Shown: positions 1 through 7,555 of the stretch, piece after piece | Numbering within the stretch: position 1 is the stretch's first letter | How the letters are laid out: each line of letters begins with the position of its first letter | Assembly: GCA_934281515.1 (NCBI GenBank) | Contig: CAKQXG010000047.1 | Span: 1-13,680 of the forward strand | Source of the DNA: an uncultured Clostridia bacterium | GTDB lineage: Bacteria > Bacillota > Clostridia > Christensenellales > CAG-314 | Direction of reading: 5' to 3' | Length of the DNA: 13,680 nucleotides | The notes under the pieces: generated by a model | What the model saw: only the letters and a program-made list of their open reading frames with translations | Told to the model about the DNA's origin: nothing | Database searches by the model: none | Translations under genes and position numbers: made by a program

Positions 1-924
1 GTACTTGCCAACGACGGCGTAATCGTGGAGATTTATGCAACCGCACTTAACCGTGCTGATTTGTTGCAACGCGAAGGCAAGTATCCTTCGCCGCAAGGTT
101 GGCCCGCCTGGCCGGGATTGGAACTTGCAGGCAAAATTGTTGAAATGGGCAGGACTGCCGAGGCGGAAAGCGACTTCAAAATTGGTGACGACGTTTGTGC
201 CCTTGTCGGCGGCGGTGCCTATGCCGAAAAAATTGCCATACCCTACAAACTTTTGCTGCATATGCCCAAGGGATTGACTTACGAGCAGGCGGCAACAATA
301 CCCGAAGCATACTGCACAAGTTATCTCAACTTGTTTGAAGAAGGACATTTGCAAAAAGGACAGACTCTGTATGTAGCGGCAGGCGCAAGCGGACTGGCAA
401 GCAGCGCGATACCTATGGGCAAGGCGTTTGGCGCGTACGTGGTTACAAGTGTGCAAACGCGCGACGTTGCGGCAAAAATAGCCAATCTCGGCGCGGACGA
501 AATCATCGTGCAGGAAGAGGAGTCAATCCCTGCGGCGTTCGAACGGTTGGAACAACAAGGCAGACCGGTCAGCGTGTGCATGGACTGTCTGTCGGGCGAG
601 GATCTCGGCAAGGCAATGCCGTATATGGCGCGCGGCGGCTATTGGGTGGTCATCAGCACATTGGCAGGCATCGAAACCAACGTAATGTTGCGCCCGTTGC
701 TTACAAAAGGACTGCACCTTGTAGGCAGTATGTTGCGCAACCGCACCAACGATCAGAAGCATCGGATTTTGCAAGATTTGTCCCGCGACTTCTGGAAGTA
801 CTTCGAAAACGGATCGATAAAACCGTCTATCTACAAAGTATTGCCTATCGCCGCCGTAGACGAGGCGCACGGTATACTTCAACGTTTTGAAAATACAGGC
901 AAGGTGGTGCTTACCGTAAAATGA
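1..924 (+). CDS. NAD(P)H quinone oxidoreductase, PIG3-type MDR family (5' partial)
   Basis: This is a medium-chain dehydrogenase/reductase of the zinc-free quinone oxidoreductase branch, predicted to be a cytoplasmic NADPH-dependent reductase of quinones or other electrophiles. The frame is open from the first base, so 307 residues are visible and roughly the first 20-25 lie outside the window; the GTG at 25 is internal. PIG3-like marks run in order: NRADLLQR near the N-terminus, GLELAGKI, the GGGAYAEK segment, GASG of the nucleotide-binding fold followed by GKAFGA, then LRPLLTKGLHLVGSMLRNR and a C-terminal TGKVVLTVK. No structural-zinc cysteine cluster is seen. The dinucleotide loop reads GASGLAS where the family usually has GASGVGT or GASGIGT, so one glycine is missing. 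Its stop overlaps the next start (ATGA, 921-924), which implies co-translation with a lipoprotein operon to which it has no obvious functional link. Family assignment is secure; the substrate is unknown. Confidence 0.88.
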   Translation, partial: VLANDGVIVEIYATALNRADLLQREGKYPSPQGWPAWPGLELAGKIVEMGRTAEAESDFKIGDDVCALVGGGAYAEKIAIPYKLLLHMPKGLTYEQAATIPEAYCTSYLNLFEEGHLQKGQTLYVAAGASGLASSAIPMGKAFGAYVVTSVQTRDVAAKIANLGADEIIVQEEESIPAAFERLEQQGRPVSVCMDCLSGEDLGKAMPYMARGGYWVVISTLAGIETNVMLRPLLTKGLHLVGSMLRNRTNDQKHRILQDLSRDFWKYFENGSIKPSIYKVLPIAAVDEAHGILQRFENTGKVVLTVK

Positions 925-2294
925 CAAAATCGACAAAACTATTGACATTGACGCTTGCCGTGTTGCTGTGCCTGTGTTGCGTGGCTTTGGTTGCTTGCGA
1001 CAATCGGTTTGCAGACAAACCGACCTACGACATTGTTGTCGAGCAATCCGAACACGGCACTGCATACGTGGCTAGTCGTGGCAGGGCCGTAACAAAAGCG
1101 GCAGTCGGAGACATGTTGTTTGTCACCGTCCGTCCCGATACGGGCTACGAGCTTGCCGACATCGAAATCAACGGCAGCGCCGCAGCCGACGTGCGCTTTA
1201 CTATGCCCGACGGCAACGTGACGGTCAAGGTGACATTCCGCGCCGTGGGCGGCAATATTACAGTCAATCAATCGGTCGGCGGACAAATTTATGTAAGCAA
1301 AACTTCGGCGGTTTACGGCGAGATAATTGCCGTTACGGTAACGCCCGATGACGGCTACATTATGCGTGAGCGTTCGCTTGTGGCAAACTTCACCGAGATA
1401 TACAAGGGACGTATCGACAAGCAGACGAGTTTCGACTTTGTAATGCCCGATACCGACGTGGTAATTTCGGCAACGTTTGACAAACTGCCCGACTACGACC
1501 TGGCGATATCTACTTTCCAGGAGTACAAAAACTTTGCAGACAGCGTAAATAAGGGCAACAAGTACCTTGGTAAAAAAATCGTACTTACTGCGGACATCGG
1601 CTCGCCCGACAACCCTGTCAAAACGCGTATAGGCAACAGTGCGACAAACTACTTTGCGGGCACGTTTGACGGACAGGCACACACCGTGTATTTGCAACTT
1701 AACGCTACCAATTCGGTGGGTATGTTCGGATATGTCGGCGGAGCAACTATTTGCAATATCGTTGTTGCAGGCAGTGTGATGCGCACAGGCGATGGCGGCG
1801 GTAGCGGCGGCATTGTCGGCGCCGTGCTGTACAACGACGGCAACATTACAACGATACAAAACTGCACAAACAACGCCACTGTTACCGCAGGCAATACGTC
1901 TGCAAACAAGGCTTGCAATGACGCAGGCGGTATCGTTGGCGTAACGACGGGCAATCTTGTCGTTACCGACTGCACAAACAACGGTATTATTGTCGCCGAA
2001 AGTAACCGAGCAGGCGGCATTGTAGGCAGAGTTAATCAACAAAACAACGTAAATGTCCTTGCCGTGAATGTCGAGCGGGTACGCAACACAGGCACCGTTA
2101 CGGCAAAGACAACGACAAGTACCGCGCAAGGCTCGATAGTGGGACAGATTGCTTCGGCAACGACAAATATTTTTATCTCAACGTACAACGCCGGAGACGA
2201 TATTATCGGTGCAAACTACAACAAGGGTAAGACGGAAATTGTGGACGGATTGTCCGAACCCGATCAAGGCGACGAGGAGGAACGCAAACAATGA
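921..2294 (+). CDS. Lipoprotein with InlB-type repeats and GLUG-like beta-repeat region
   Basis: Predicted surface lipoprotein of 457 residues with no visible catalytic motif. Residues 1-25 form a signal peptide ending in the lipobox LVAC, with the lipidated cysteine at 26. Residues about 36-108 and 111-188 resemble divergent InlB B-repeats: each has a GTAYV or GQIYV strand, a PDTGY or PDDGY turn and a FTMPDGNV or FVMPDTDV end. Residues about 245-255 (AGTFDGQAHT) open a GLUG-like region in which NCTNN, DCTNN or RVRNT is followed by GGIVG (296-300, 336-340, 366-370) and then GSIVG (404-408), suggesting a beta-helix. The tail (445-457) is acidic. The start overlaps the previous stop by 4 nt; the upstream AAGGTGG at 901-907 is weak and far. 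Such repeats usually serve adhesion or glycan contact in Gram-positive surface proteins. A role in binding glycans for the enzymes next door is inference. Confidence 0.8.
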   Translation: MTKSTKLLTLTLAVLLCLCCVALVACDNRFADKPTYDIVVEQSEHGTAYVASRGRAVTKAAVGDMLFVTVRPDTGYELADIEINGSAAADVRFTMPDGNVTVKVTFRAVGGNITVNQSVGGQIYVSKTSAVYGEIIAVTVTPDDGYIMRERSLVANFTEIYKGRIDKQTSFDFVMPDTDVVISATFDKLPDYDLAISTFQEYKNFADSVNKGNKYLGKKIVLTADIGSPDNPVKTRIGNSATNYFAGTFDGQAHTVYLQLNATNSVGMFGYVGGATICNIVVAGSVMRTGDGGGSGGIVGAVLYNDGNITTIQNCTNNATVTAGNTSANKACNDAGGIVGVTTGNLVVTDCTNNGIIVAESNRAGGIVGRVNQQNNVNVLAVNVERVRNTGTVTAKTTTSTAQGSIVGQIASATTNIFISTYNAGDDIIGANYNKGKTEIVDGLSEPDQGDEEERKQ

Positions 2295-3964
2295 AGAGAA
2301 TACTCCCCGTACTGATTGTCGTATTGCTGACCGTTACCGTGTGTTTGTCGGCGTGTGCCAACACCGATTTCTACGTCACGGGCAACGGCGACGTCAACAA
2401 TTTCGACACGAGTCTGTTTTACGGCAACACCAAGACAATGCAGGGTGCCGACCCGTCGCTTATATACGTTGCGCCACAAACCGACGACAACGGCAATATC
2501 GACCCCGACACGGGCTACTATTACGCATATGTTACCGCGTCGTCGACAATCAACGCCTGGCGCACCAAGGATATGACCAACTGGCAGTATCTGGGCGCGG
2601 TGTTCCGTCCGAACCTTGACACCTTTTGGGGTTACATCAACTTTTGGGCGCCTGCGGTGTACTACGATCAAACCGATGGCGTGTACTACATGTATTACAG
2701 CGCAAGCAAGCGTAACCAATCGGGCACGCACTACGTGTCGTTGGCTACGTCGACAACGCCCGTCGGACCTTTTAAAGAGTACGACACCGGTAAAAACGAG
2801 CCGCTTGTCGACTTTGTAAACATTCCCAAGGACAGTCCTTCGTACCAATATCGTACCGACAACGACGGCTACATTGCGGCAATCGACGCCGAACCGTTTG
2901 TTGACGCTGACGGCACCAAATACTTGCTGTTTACGCAGGATCGTAATGCAGGATACAGTTCCAGCTCGACCTACATCATGAAGATGACCGAGTGGTGGCA
3001 ACCCGACTACGCTTCCGTCAGGTGCATTACGGTCACGGGCTATACAACCGTAGGCGGCGCGGACGAAATCGACGAAGGCACGGTAAACGAAGGACCCTAC
3101 ATGCTGTATCACGACGGATTGTACTATCTTACGTTTTCCGTCCACTCCTATGACGAGAGTATCTATCAGGTGCGGCAAGCGGTTGGCGAGTCGCCGATGG
3201 GGCCGTTCCGCAAGGTTCCTGTCGACAAGGGCGGCGCAGTCATCACCACCGACGGATTGACGATGTACACCAACTCTTCGGGACACCACAGTTTTATTAC
3301 GGTGGGTGACCAACTGTATATCAGTTACCACACTTTCAAAAACGACGAATCCATCGACGAAGCGCGCAAAATCCGTTTCGACAAGGTGAGTTTTGTAACA
3401 AACGATGACGGATTGCCCGTTATCTATGCCAACGGTCCTACCGTCACGATGCAACCGTTGCCGACGGCTATCAGCGGTTACGAAAACAAGGCAACTTCGG
3501 CGCGTGTATACGCAACCAACCTTGCCGACGGCAGTAGTACCTACTGGCTTAACGACGGCACGTTGAAGATACACTCCAAACCGTCGGTTGTCGACCAAAC
3601 CTACTTCAACAAGGGCAAGTCGACAATAAATCTTGTTTGGGACGACTATGTGTCTGCCAAGGCGATAATGGTGTACAACAGTTGCGAATTTGCAACCACG
3701 TTTACGGCTGTGGATAACATTCGCATATGGTACAAGCAAGGCGACAAAACAGGTTGCGTTGACACAGGCAGGATCGATTTCGACTACAATGTGTTCAGTA
3801 TGGAAAAAGACTACTTCGACGTTGTGTACGCAGGTGCGTCGGTTACGATACAGTTTGCAGACATGGATATCAATCGCATTGAAATTACGCTGTCCACACC
3901 CAAAAAGGCCGATACCTTTGCCGTGTCGGAAGTGACCGTACTCGGCAGGAGGGCAGATAAATGA
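2291..3964 (+). CDS. GH43-family glycoside hydrolase, surface lipoprotein
   Basis: Predicted extracellular, membrane-anchored glycosidase (557 residues) of the five-bladed beta-propeller GH43 clan; the family typically removes arabinose or xylose from plant polysaccharides. A signal peptide ends in the lipobox LSAC with cysteine 22. Family landmarks appear in order: GADPS with the probable catalytic base Asp54, FWAPAVYYD at 118-126, AIDAEPFVD with the probable pKa-modulating Asp199, NEGPYML with the probable general acid Glu267, and GHHSF with the conserved histidine region at 332-333. All three acidic residues are present, so the enzyme should be active. Residues about 395-555 form an extra beta-rich domain that may bind carbohydrate (discoidin-like by appearance only). 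The start is fixed by GAGGAGGA (2274-2281) 9 nt upstream; that site lies inside the end of the preceding gene, and the ATGA overlap points to translational coupling. Substrate specificity and subfamily are not readable. Confidence 0.88.
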   Translation: MKRILPVLIVVLLTVTVCLSACANTDFYVTGNGDVNNFDTSLFYGNTKTMQGADPSLIYVAPQTDDNGNIDPDTGYYYAYVTASSTINAWRTKDMTNWQYLGAVFRPNLDTFWGYINFWAPAVYYDQTDGVYYMYYSASKRNQSGTHYVSLATSTTPVGPFKEYDTGKNEPLVDFVNIPKDSPSYQYRTDNDGYIAAIDAEPFVDADGTKYLLFTQDRNAGYSSSSTYIMKMTEWWQPDYASVRCITVTGYTTVGGADEIDEGTVNEGPYMLYHDGLYYLTFSVHSYDESIYQVRQAVGESPMGPFRKVPVDKGGAVITTDGLTMYTNSSGHHSFITVGDQLYISYHTFKNDESIDEARKIRFDKVSFVTNDDGLPVIYANGPTVTMQPLPTAISGYENKATSARVYATNLADGSSTYWLNDGTLKIHSKPSVVDQTYFNKGKSTINLVWDDYVSAKAIMVYNSCEFATTFTAVDNIRIWYKQGDKTGCVDTGRIDFDYNVFSMEKDYFDVVYAGASVTIQFADMDINRIEITLSTPKKADTFAVSEVTVLGRRADK

Positions 3965-5487
3965 ACAAAAGTGTAAAAATTCTATCTTTGCTGCTGTCGG
4001 TAACTATGGTTTGTGCATTGCTTGTCGGTTGTGCGCCCGCTTTGCCCAAGTACGACTACACCAATGCCGAGCCGATTCCAGGCGATATCAAGGACTTTAC
4101 CAATGCCGACGGTATGACAATCGACGGCGAAATGGACAAGCAATACGGCACGCAGTCGGTGTGGAGACTGTATCACAAAAACAACCCCGACAGCCGCGTG
4201 TACGTGGACAGTTACCTGTACTTCGGCGAAAGCGGCATACACGCCTTTGTGCGCGTGACGGACAACATTTTGTCCTTCCACCATTTACGCGCGGTGTATC
4301 TCAACAGTAGTGTAGAGTTGTTCTTCAACGCCGAAAGCAACACCGACGGTAGCAACAAAACGAGTATCGACAACAAAACATGTCAGTATCGTATCGACTG
4401 CGGCGGCAAGTATACCAAACTGTGCGGCGTCGGCGGCAAGAGTACCTACGTCAGCAGTTATTTTGACGGTCAGTTTGCCGTAAAACTTCGCGGCGAGCTT
4501 AACAGCGACACTGCCGAAGGCTTCGACGTGGAAGTGTTTATTCCGTGGTACGAACTTGGTTTTACTGCAGACGAACAAGGCAACTACAACGTTGACAAAC
4601 TGATGTACAATGTCGCTTACAACCACAAGACAGACCCGACCGGCAACGAAAAGGACGTGACGCGCGGTCGCTCGATCAAGACGTTGAGTTTTCAGGCGAC
4701 GCCTTACACATGGATACCCCTTGCCAGAAACAGCGAAGACGGCACTGCATACAGCCTTACTTCCGCCGACGGCAATTTGTTTGGCAAACTTACCGTCACC
4801 GACGGCTCGCTTAAAGGCATCTACTACCCGTCCTATGGTGTGGATTTGAGCGGTGACACTGTCGACGGCAGCAATGTCTCGGTTACTACAAATTCGCCGA
4901 GCGGATACGTTTTTGTCAGGAACGGCGGCGACACGCAGTACTACTTCGAGTGCAGGTTGTCGGGTTTAAGCGGTGAAAGCGGCAGTCCCAAGGCAGGTAT
5001 TACGCAGTATTTCGACGGCAACCGTATAACGCTGTATGTCAAGATGTTGCACAACGGCAAGCCTTGCGACAACAAGTTGGGCATTGTGCAACGTACCACA
5101 AGCGGTGGCAGTTGGAACTGGACAGACGGCACCGATTGGGGACCCGTCACAAACACAGGCTTTGAGAATGCAAACGACCGCTTTGTCAGCGAAGGCGTTA
5201 CATTGGCGGTGTACCGTAACAATGACGTGATGTGTTTCTTCGTAAACGGCGTTCTGTACTTTGCCACACAAGAGGCAATCGACCTTGGCATGAACCCGTA
5301 TGTCGGGAAAGAGGTCAGATTCCACGACATCTATACGGAGTTTGACGGTGAACGTTTCTTCTCTAACAGCTATGTCGGCGTGATGAGTTACGACGGGCGG
5401 GTCAACTTCAATGATTGTAGTTATCTGTACGGTACTGCCGCGGCAAACAAAGTGGCGGAATTGCTGGACGGCAAAACTGCGGAATAA
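3961..5487 (+). CDS. Lipoprotein with CBM9-like domain, probable surface glycan binder
   Basis: Predicted lipoprotein of 508 residues. The signal peptide ends in LVGC with lipidated cysteine 24. Residues about 50-255 look like a CBM9/DOMON-type beta-sandwich: TIDGEMDKQYG at 53-63, a strand with LYFGESGIHAFVRVTD, SVELFFNAESNTDG at 117-130, and VEVFIPWYELGF at 190-201, the usual sequence of this fold. Residues about 270-490 form a second beta-rich part (for example VTLAVYRNNDVMCFFVNGV near 413-431) resembling concanavalin-like sandwich domains; I cannot assign it. No glycosidase active-site pattern is seen, so binding rather than cleavage is likely. The start overlaps the GH43 gene by ATGA, with AGGAGG at 3947-3952 placed 8 nt upstream. 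Being third of three coupled lipoprotein genes, it probably works beside the GH43 lipoprotein in capturing glycan at the cell surface (inference). Confidence 0.75.
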   Translation: MNKSVKILSLLLSVTMVCALLVGCAPALPKYDYTNAEPIPGDIKDFTNADGMTIDGEMDKQYGTQSVWRLYHKNNPDSRVYVDSYLYFGESGIHAFVRVTDNILSFHHLRAVYLNSSVELFFNAESNTDGSNKTSIDNKTCQYRIDCGGKYTKLCGVGGKSTYVSSYFDGQFAVKLRGELNSDTAEGFDVEVFIPWYELGFTADEQGNYNVDKLMYNVAYNHKTDPTGNEKDVTRGRSIKTLSFQATPYTWIPLARNSEDGTAYSLTSADGNLFGKLTVTDGSLKGIYYPSYGVDLSGDTVDGSNVSVTTNSPSGYVFVRNGGDTQYYFECRLSGLSGESGSPKAGITQYFDGNRITLYVKMLHNGKPCDNKLGIVQRTTSGGSWNWTDGTDWGPVTNTGFENANDRFVSEGVTLAVYRNNDVMCFFVNGVLYFATQEAIDLGMNPYVGKEVRFHDIYTEFDGERFFSNSYVGVMSYDGRVNFNDCSYLYGTAAANKVAELLDGKTAE

Positions 5488-5545
5488 CCACGGAGCCCCC
5501 GAAACGTTTGCGACTTCGGGCAAGCGACAATTGTAAACAGATTTT

Positions 5546-5572
5546 TTGTACGTATGCAAAGATTTCGTACAA
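5546..5572. repeat. 7-bp perfect inverted repeat upstream of the solute-binding gene
   Basis: TTGTACG and CGTACAA are exact reverse complements separated by 13 nt, ending 38 nt before the binding-protein start and 23 nt before its ribosome site. It may be an operator or an mRNA hairpin; the sequence alone does not decide. Confidence 0.45.
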
Positions 5573-5595
5573 GTTTCAGAAAAACCTTAACAAAC

Positions 5596-5601
5596 AAGGA
5601 G
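5596..5601 (+). promoter_or_regulatory. Ribosome binding site deciding the solute-binding protein start
   Basis: AAGGAG sits 9 nt before the ATG at 5611. It favours that start over the in-frame ATG at 5554, which has no such site and would put 19 charged residues in front of a clean lipoprotein signal peptide. Confidence 0.85.
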
Positions 5602-5610
5602 AACAAAACA

Positions 5611-7536
5611 ATGAAAAAGACAATGGCATTGCTTGTCGTGCTGGTGTTGGCGTTTACCGCTTTGTTTGCGGTTGCATGTCAAAAACAGGGCAGTGGCGTG
5701 GACATCACGTTTGACGACAACGGTAACATCGTGGCTTCCGAAGAAGGCACGGTTGTCAAGTTTACCACTTACAGTGAAGGCGAAAGCGAAAAGGTGTATT
5801 GGGACTTGTTGAACGCTTTCAACGCCAAGTACAAGCAGTATAACATCAAGGCGGTGTACAGCGGCGGCGCGGCAAACGGCTATGAGGGCGTTACGCAAAC
5901 TCGGCTTGACAGCAACGAGTGTCAGGACATCGTGCTTGCCTCCGACGAGTACTACAAAAAGTGGGCTTCTCGCGGTTTGCTCGCCAATCTCGATCCGTAC
6001 ATTCACAGCACTAACCCCGTTCTCAACTTCGAGGCGGATATCGCCGATATGAGTCAAGGTGCAGTCGGTCGCTATCTGTACGACGTCGAAGCGGCTACAA
6101 GCGACGGACCCAATGCTCACTACTACGGACTGCCAAAGGGCAGCGGCAGTACGGTCATCTACTACAACAAGGATTACATGAAGGCGGCAAACATTACCGA
6201 AATCTCCGTATATGAGGAAAACCTTGTCGATTACAACAACGGAGCCGCCGACGCTTACGGCGCAACCAAGGCTTCCAAAAAGATCAGCGGTACAGTGCCT
6301 GCAAAGGGTTATTTCCAACTGGACGGCAAATGGTACTTCAACAACAAGATTGCCATGAGCTGGGACGAGTGTGCCGAACTTGCCAAGCGTTTGCAGGCAG
6401 TCAACAAGGATTGCTCCTACGGTTTTATTACAAGTTGGTGGTTCAACTACGCGTTCAGCGTGGGCGGCAACTGCATACAGTACCTGACCAGCGACGATCC
6501 GACATATACGGGAGGCTACTACACTTTTACTCTTGCCGACAGCACGGTCAACTACAAGGCAAAGGAAGCTATCACAGTCAACGGCAACAACTACGCTACA
6601 GGCAGTATTGTCAGTTACGAAGATAAGTTCTATCTCACCGACGAACTTGCCACCAAGTGCGATGTATTGCCCAGTCAACGTCGCGCGTTTTCCGAGTATA
6701 TGAGCTTGGCAGGCAAGGTTGGCGACAATCACTATCATGCCGCGCTTAACGGACAAAAGGGCATCACCGACGCTTTTTACCAACTTGTACCTTATCGCAT
6801 GGGCGCAACTGCCGCGGCGGCAATACAGGCAAATAACGACCTGATGAAAGCCAACGCAGGCAGCGACAACTCGTCTTTCGACGCAAGCGTGCGCTACGGC
6901 GACATGCAGATTATTCTCAATAAAGGCATTTCGGCAAATCCCAACACGTTCAGCACCGACGGACGTTTCGGTTACTTCAGTAACGGACGTACCGCAATGC
7001 TCGTCGATATTCGTGCAAACGTAGCGTTGGCTCGCATGATCGACGAGTTCGACTGGGACGTCGCTCCCATGCTTGTATACAAAGAATACGACAATGACGG
7101 AAATGTGACCGTCAGCGGCAACGAAGGCGCGCACAGCGGTTCGACTGCGTGGTGCATGTGGAGTCGTACAACCGTACCAAATGCGGCGTACCTGTTTATC
7201 AAGTTTGCCTGCGGCGAGGAGGGACAACGTATTCTTGCGCAGTCCGGTGCGATACTACCTAACCAAAAAACTCTTGCGAAAGAAATCATGCAATCCGACA
7301 TTGAAAAGGGACTCAAACCAATGAACGCCGAAATCTTCGCTCGCGGCGCCGAGTACCAGACGCCCGGCGACTGGTGGTTTCTGAAAGACGGCGATTGGAT
7401 TGACGGTAACGGTTGTTGGTCGATTTATCTCAACAAACAGGTACGCGAGTACAGAGCTACCCTTACCAACTTCTACGCGCAAAACGACTACAAGGATACA
7501 TTTGAAAGACTGCTTAAGTACACCTTGGCAAAGTAA
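5611..7536 (+). CDS. Extracellular sugar-binding lipoprotein of ABC importer (family 1-like, extra long)
   Basis: Substrate-binding component of a carbohydrate ABC importer, lipid-anchored outside the membrane. From the ATG at 5611 it has 641 residues; the signal peptide ends in AVAC with cysteine 23. The body starts with TVVKFTTYSEGE near residue 47. Typical family-1 binding protein marks are a QDIVLASDEY segment at 105-114, YYGLPKG at 171-177, WDECAELAKRL at 251-261 and NGRTAMLVDIR at 468-478. It is much longer than the usual 400-450 residues. The excess seems to lie in beta-rich insertions around 200-245 and 305-360, plus an extended C-terminal part with tryptophan-rich GDWWFLKDGDW at 586-596. 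Aromatic residues are frequent, as expected for sugar stacking. Two permease genes follow directly. The ligand, probably an oligosaccharide released by the surface GH43 enzyme, is inferred from context. Confidence 0.9.
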   Translation: MKKTMALLVVLVLAFTALFAVACQKQGSGVDITFDDNGNIVASEEGTVVKFTTYSEGESEKVYWDLLNAFNAKYKQYNIKAVYSGGAANGYEGVTQTRLDSNECQDIVLASDEYYKKWASRGLLANLDPYIHSTNPVLNFEADIADMSQGAVGRYLYDVEAATSDGPNAHYYGLPKGSGSTVIYYNKDYMKAANITEISVYEENLVDYNNGAADAYGATKASKKISGTVPAKGYFQLDGKWYFNNKIAMSWDECAELAKRLQAVNKDCSYGFITSWWFNYAFSVGGNCIQYLTSDDPTYTGGYYTFTLADSTVNYKAKEAITVNGNNYATGSIVSYEDKFYLTDELATKCDVLPSQRRAFSEYMSLAGKVGDNHYHAALNGQKGITDAFYQLVPYRMGATAAAAIQANNDLMKANAGSDNSSFDASVRYGDMQIILNKGISANPNTFSTDGRFGYFSNGRTAMLVDIRANVALARMIDEFDWDVAPMLVYKEYDNDGNVTVSGNEGAHSGSTAWCMWSRTTVPNAAYLFIKFACGEEGQRILAQSGAILPNQKTLAKEIMQSDIEKGLKPMNAEIFARGAEYQTPGDWWFLKDGDWIDGNGCWSIYLNKQVREYRATLTNFYAQNDYKDTFERLLKYTLAK

Positions 7537-7555
7537 ACTGAAGGAGTAGCGTACA

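Larger units (their letters stand above)
5488..5610 (+). other. Intergenic region with hairpins between lipoprotein block and ABC importer
   Basis: This 123-nt gap holds two small inverted repeats: CCCGAA/TTCGGG (5498-5503 with 5515-5520, 11-nt loop) and TTGTACG/CGTACAA (5546-5552 with 5566-5572, 13-nt loop). The only T-run (5542-5547) lies more than 20 nt after the first hairpin, so there is no canonical terminator. I found no convincing -35/-10 pair. Read-through from the upstream genes with RNA processing or attenuation here is possible, as is a promoter I failed to recognise. Confidence 0.45.

Noticed and set aside
1649..2020. Repeated GGC-rich codon strings in the GLUG-like region as a possible DNA tandem repeat
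   Set aside because: The repetition is at protein level (GGIVG, CTNN) with diverged bases and spacing, so it is a structural protein repeat, not a mobile or array repeat.
939..2129. Long open frames on the minus strand opposite the lipoprotein gene (also 2264-3739 and 5587-7227)
   Set aside because: They mirror the codon pattern of well-supported plus-strand genes, have no ribosome sites and show no protein-like domains.
5531..5558. TTGTAA and TATGCA as a promoter for the importer operon
   Set aside because: The match to consensus is poor (four and three of six) with 16-nt spacing; too weak to call.
5554..5610. Upstream in-frame ATG for the sugar-binding protein, adding 19 residues
   Set aside because: It would place a charged stretch before a typical lipoprotein signal peptide, and the ribosome site AAGGAG fits ATG 5611.
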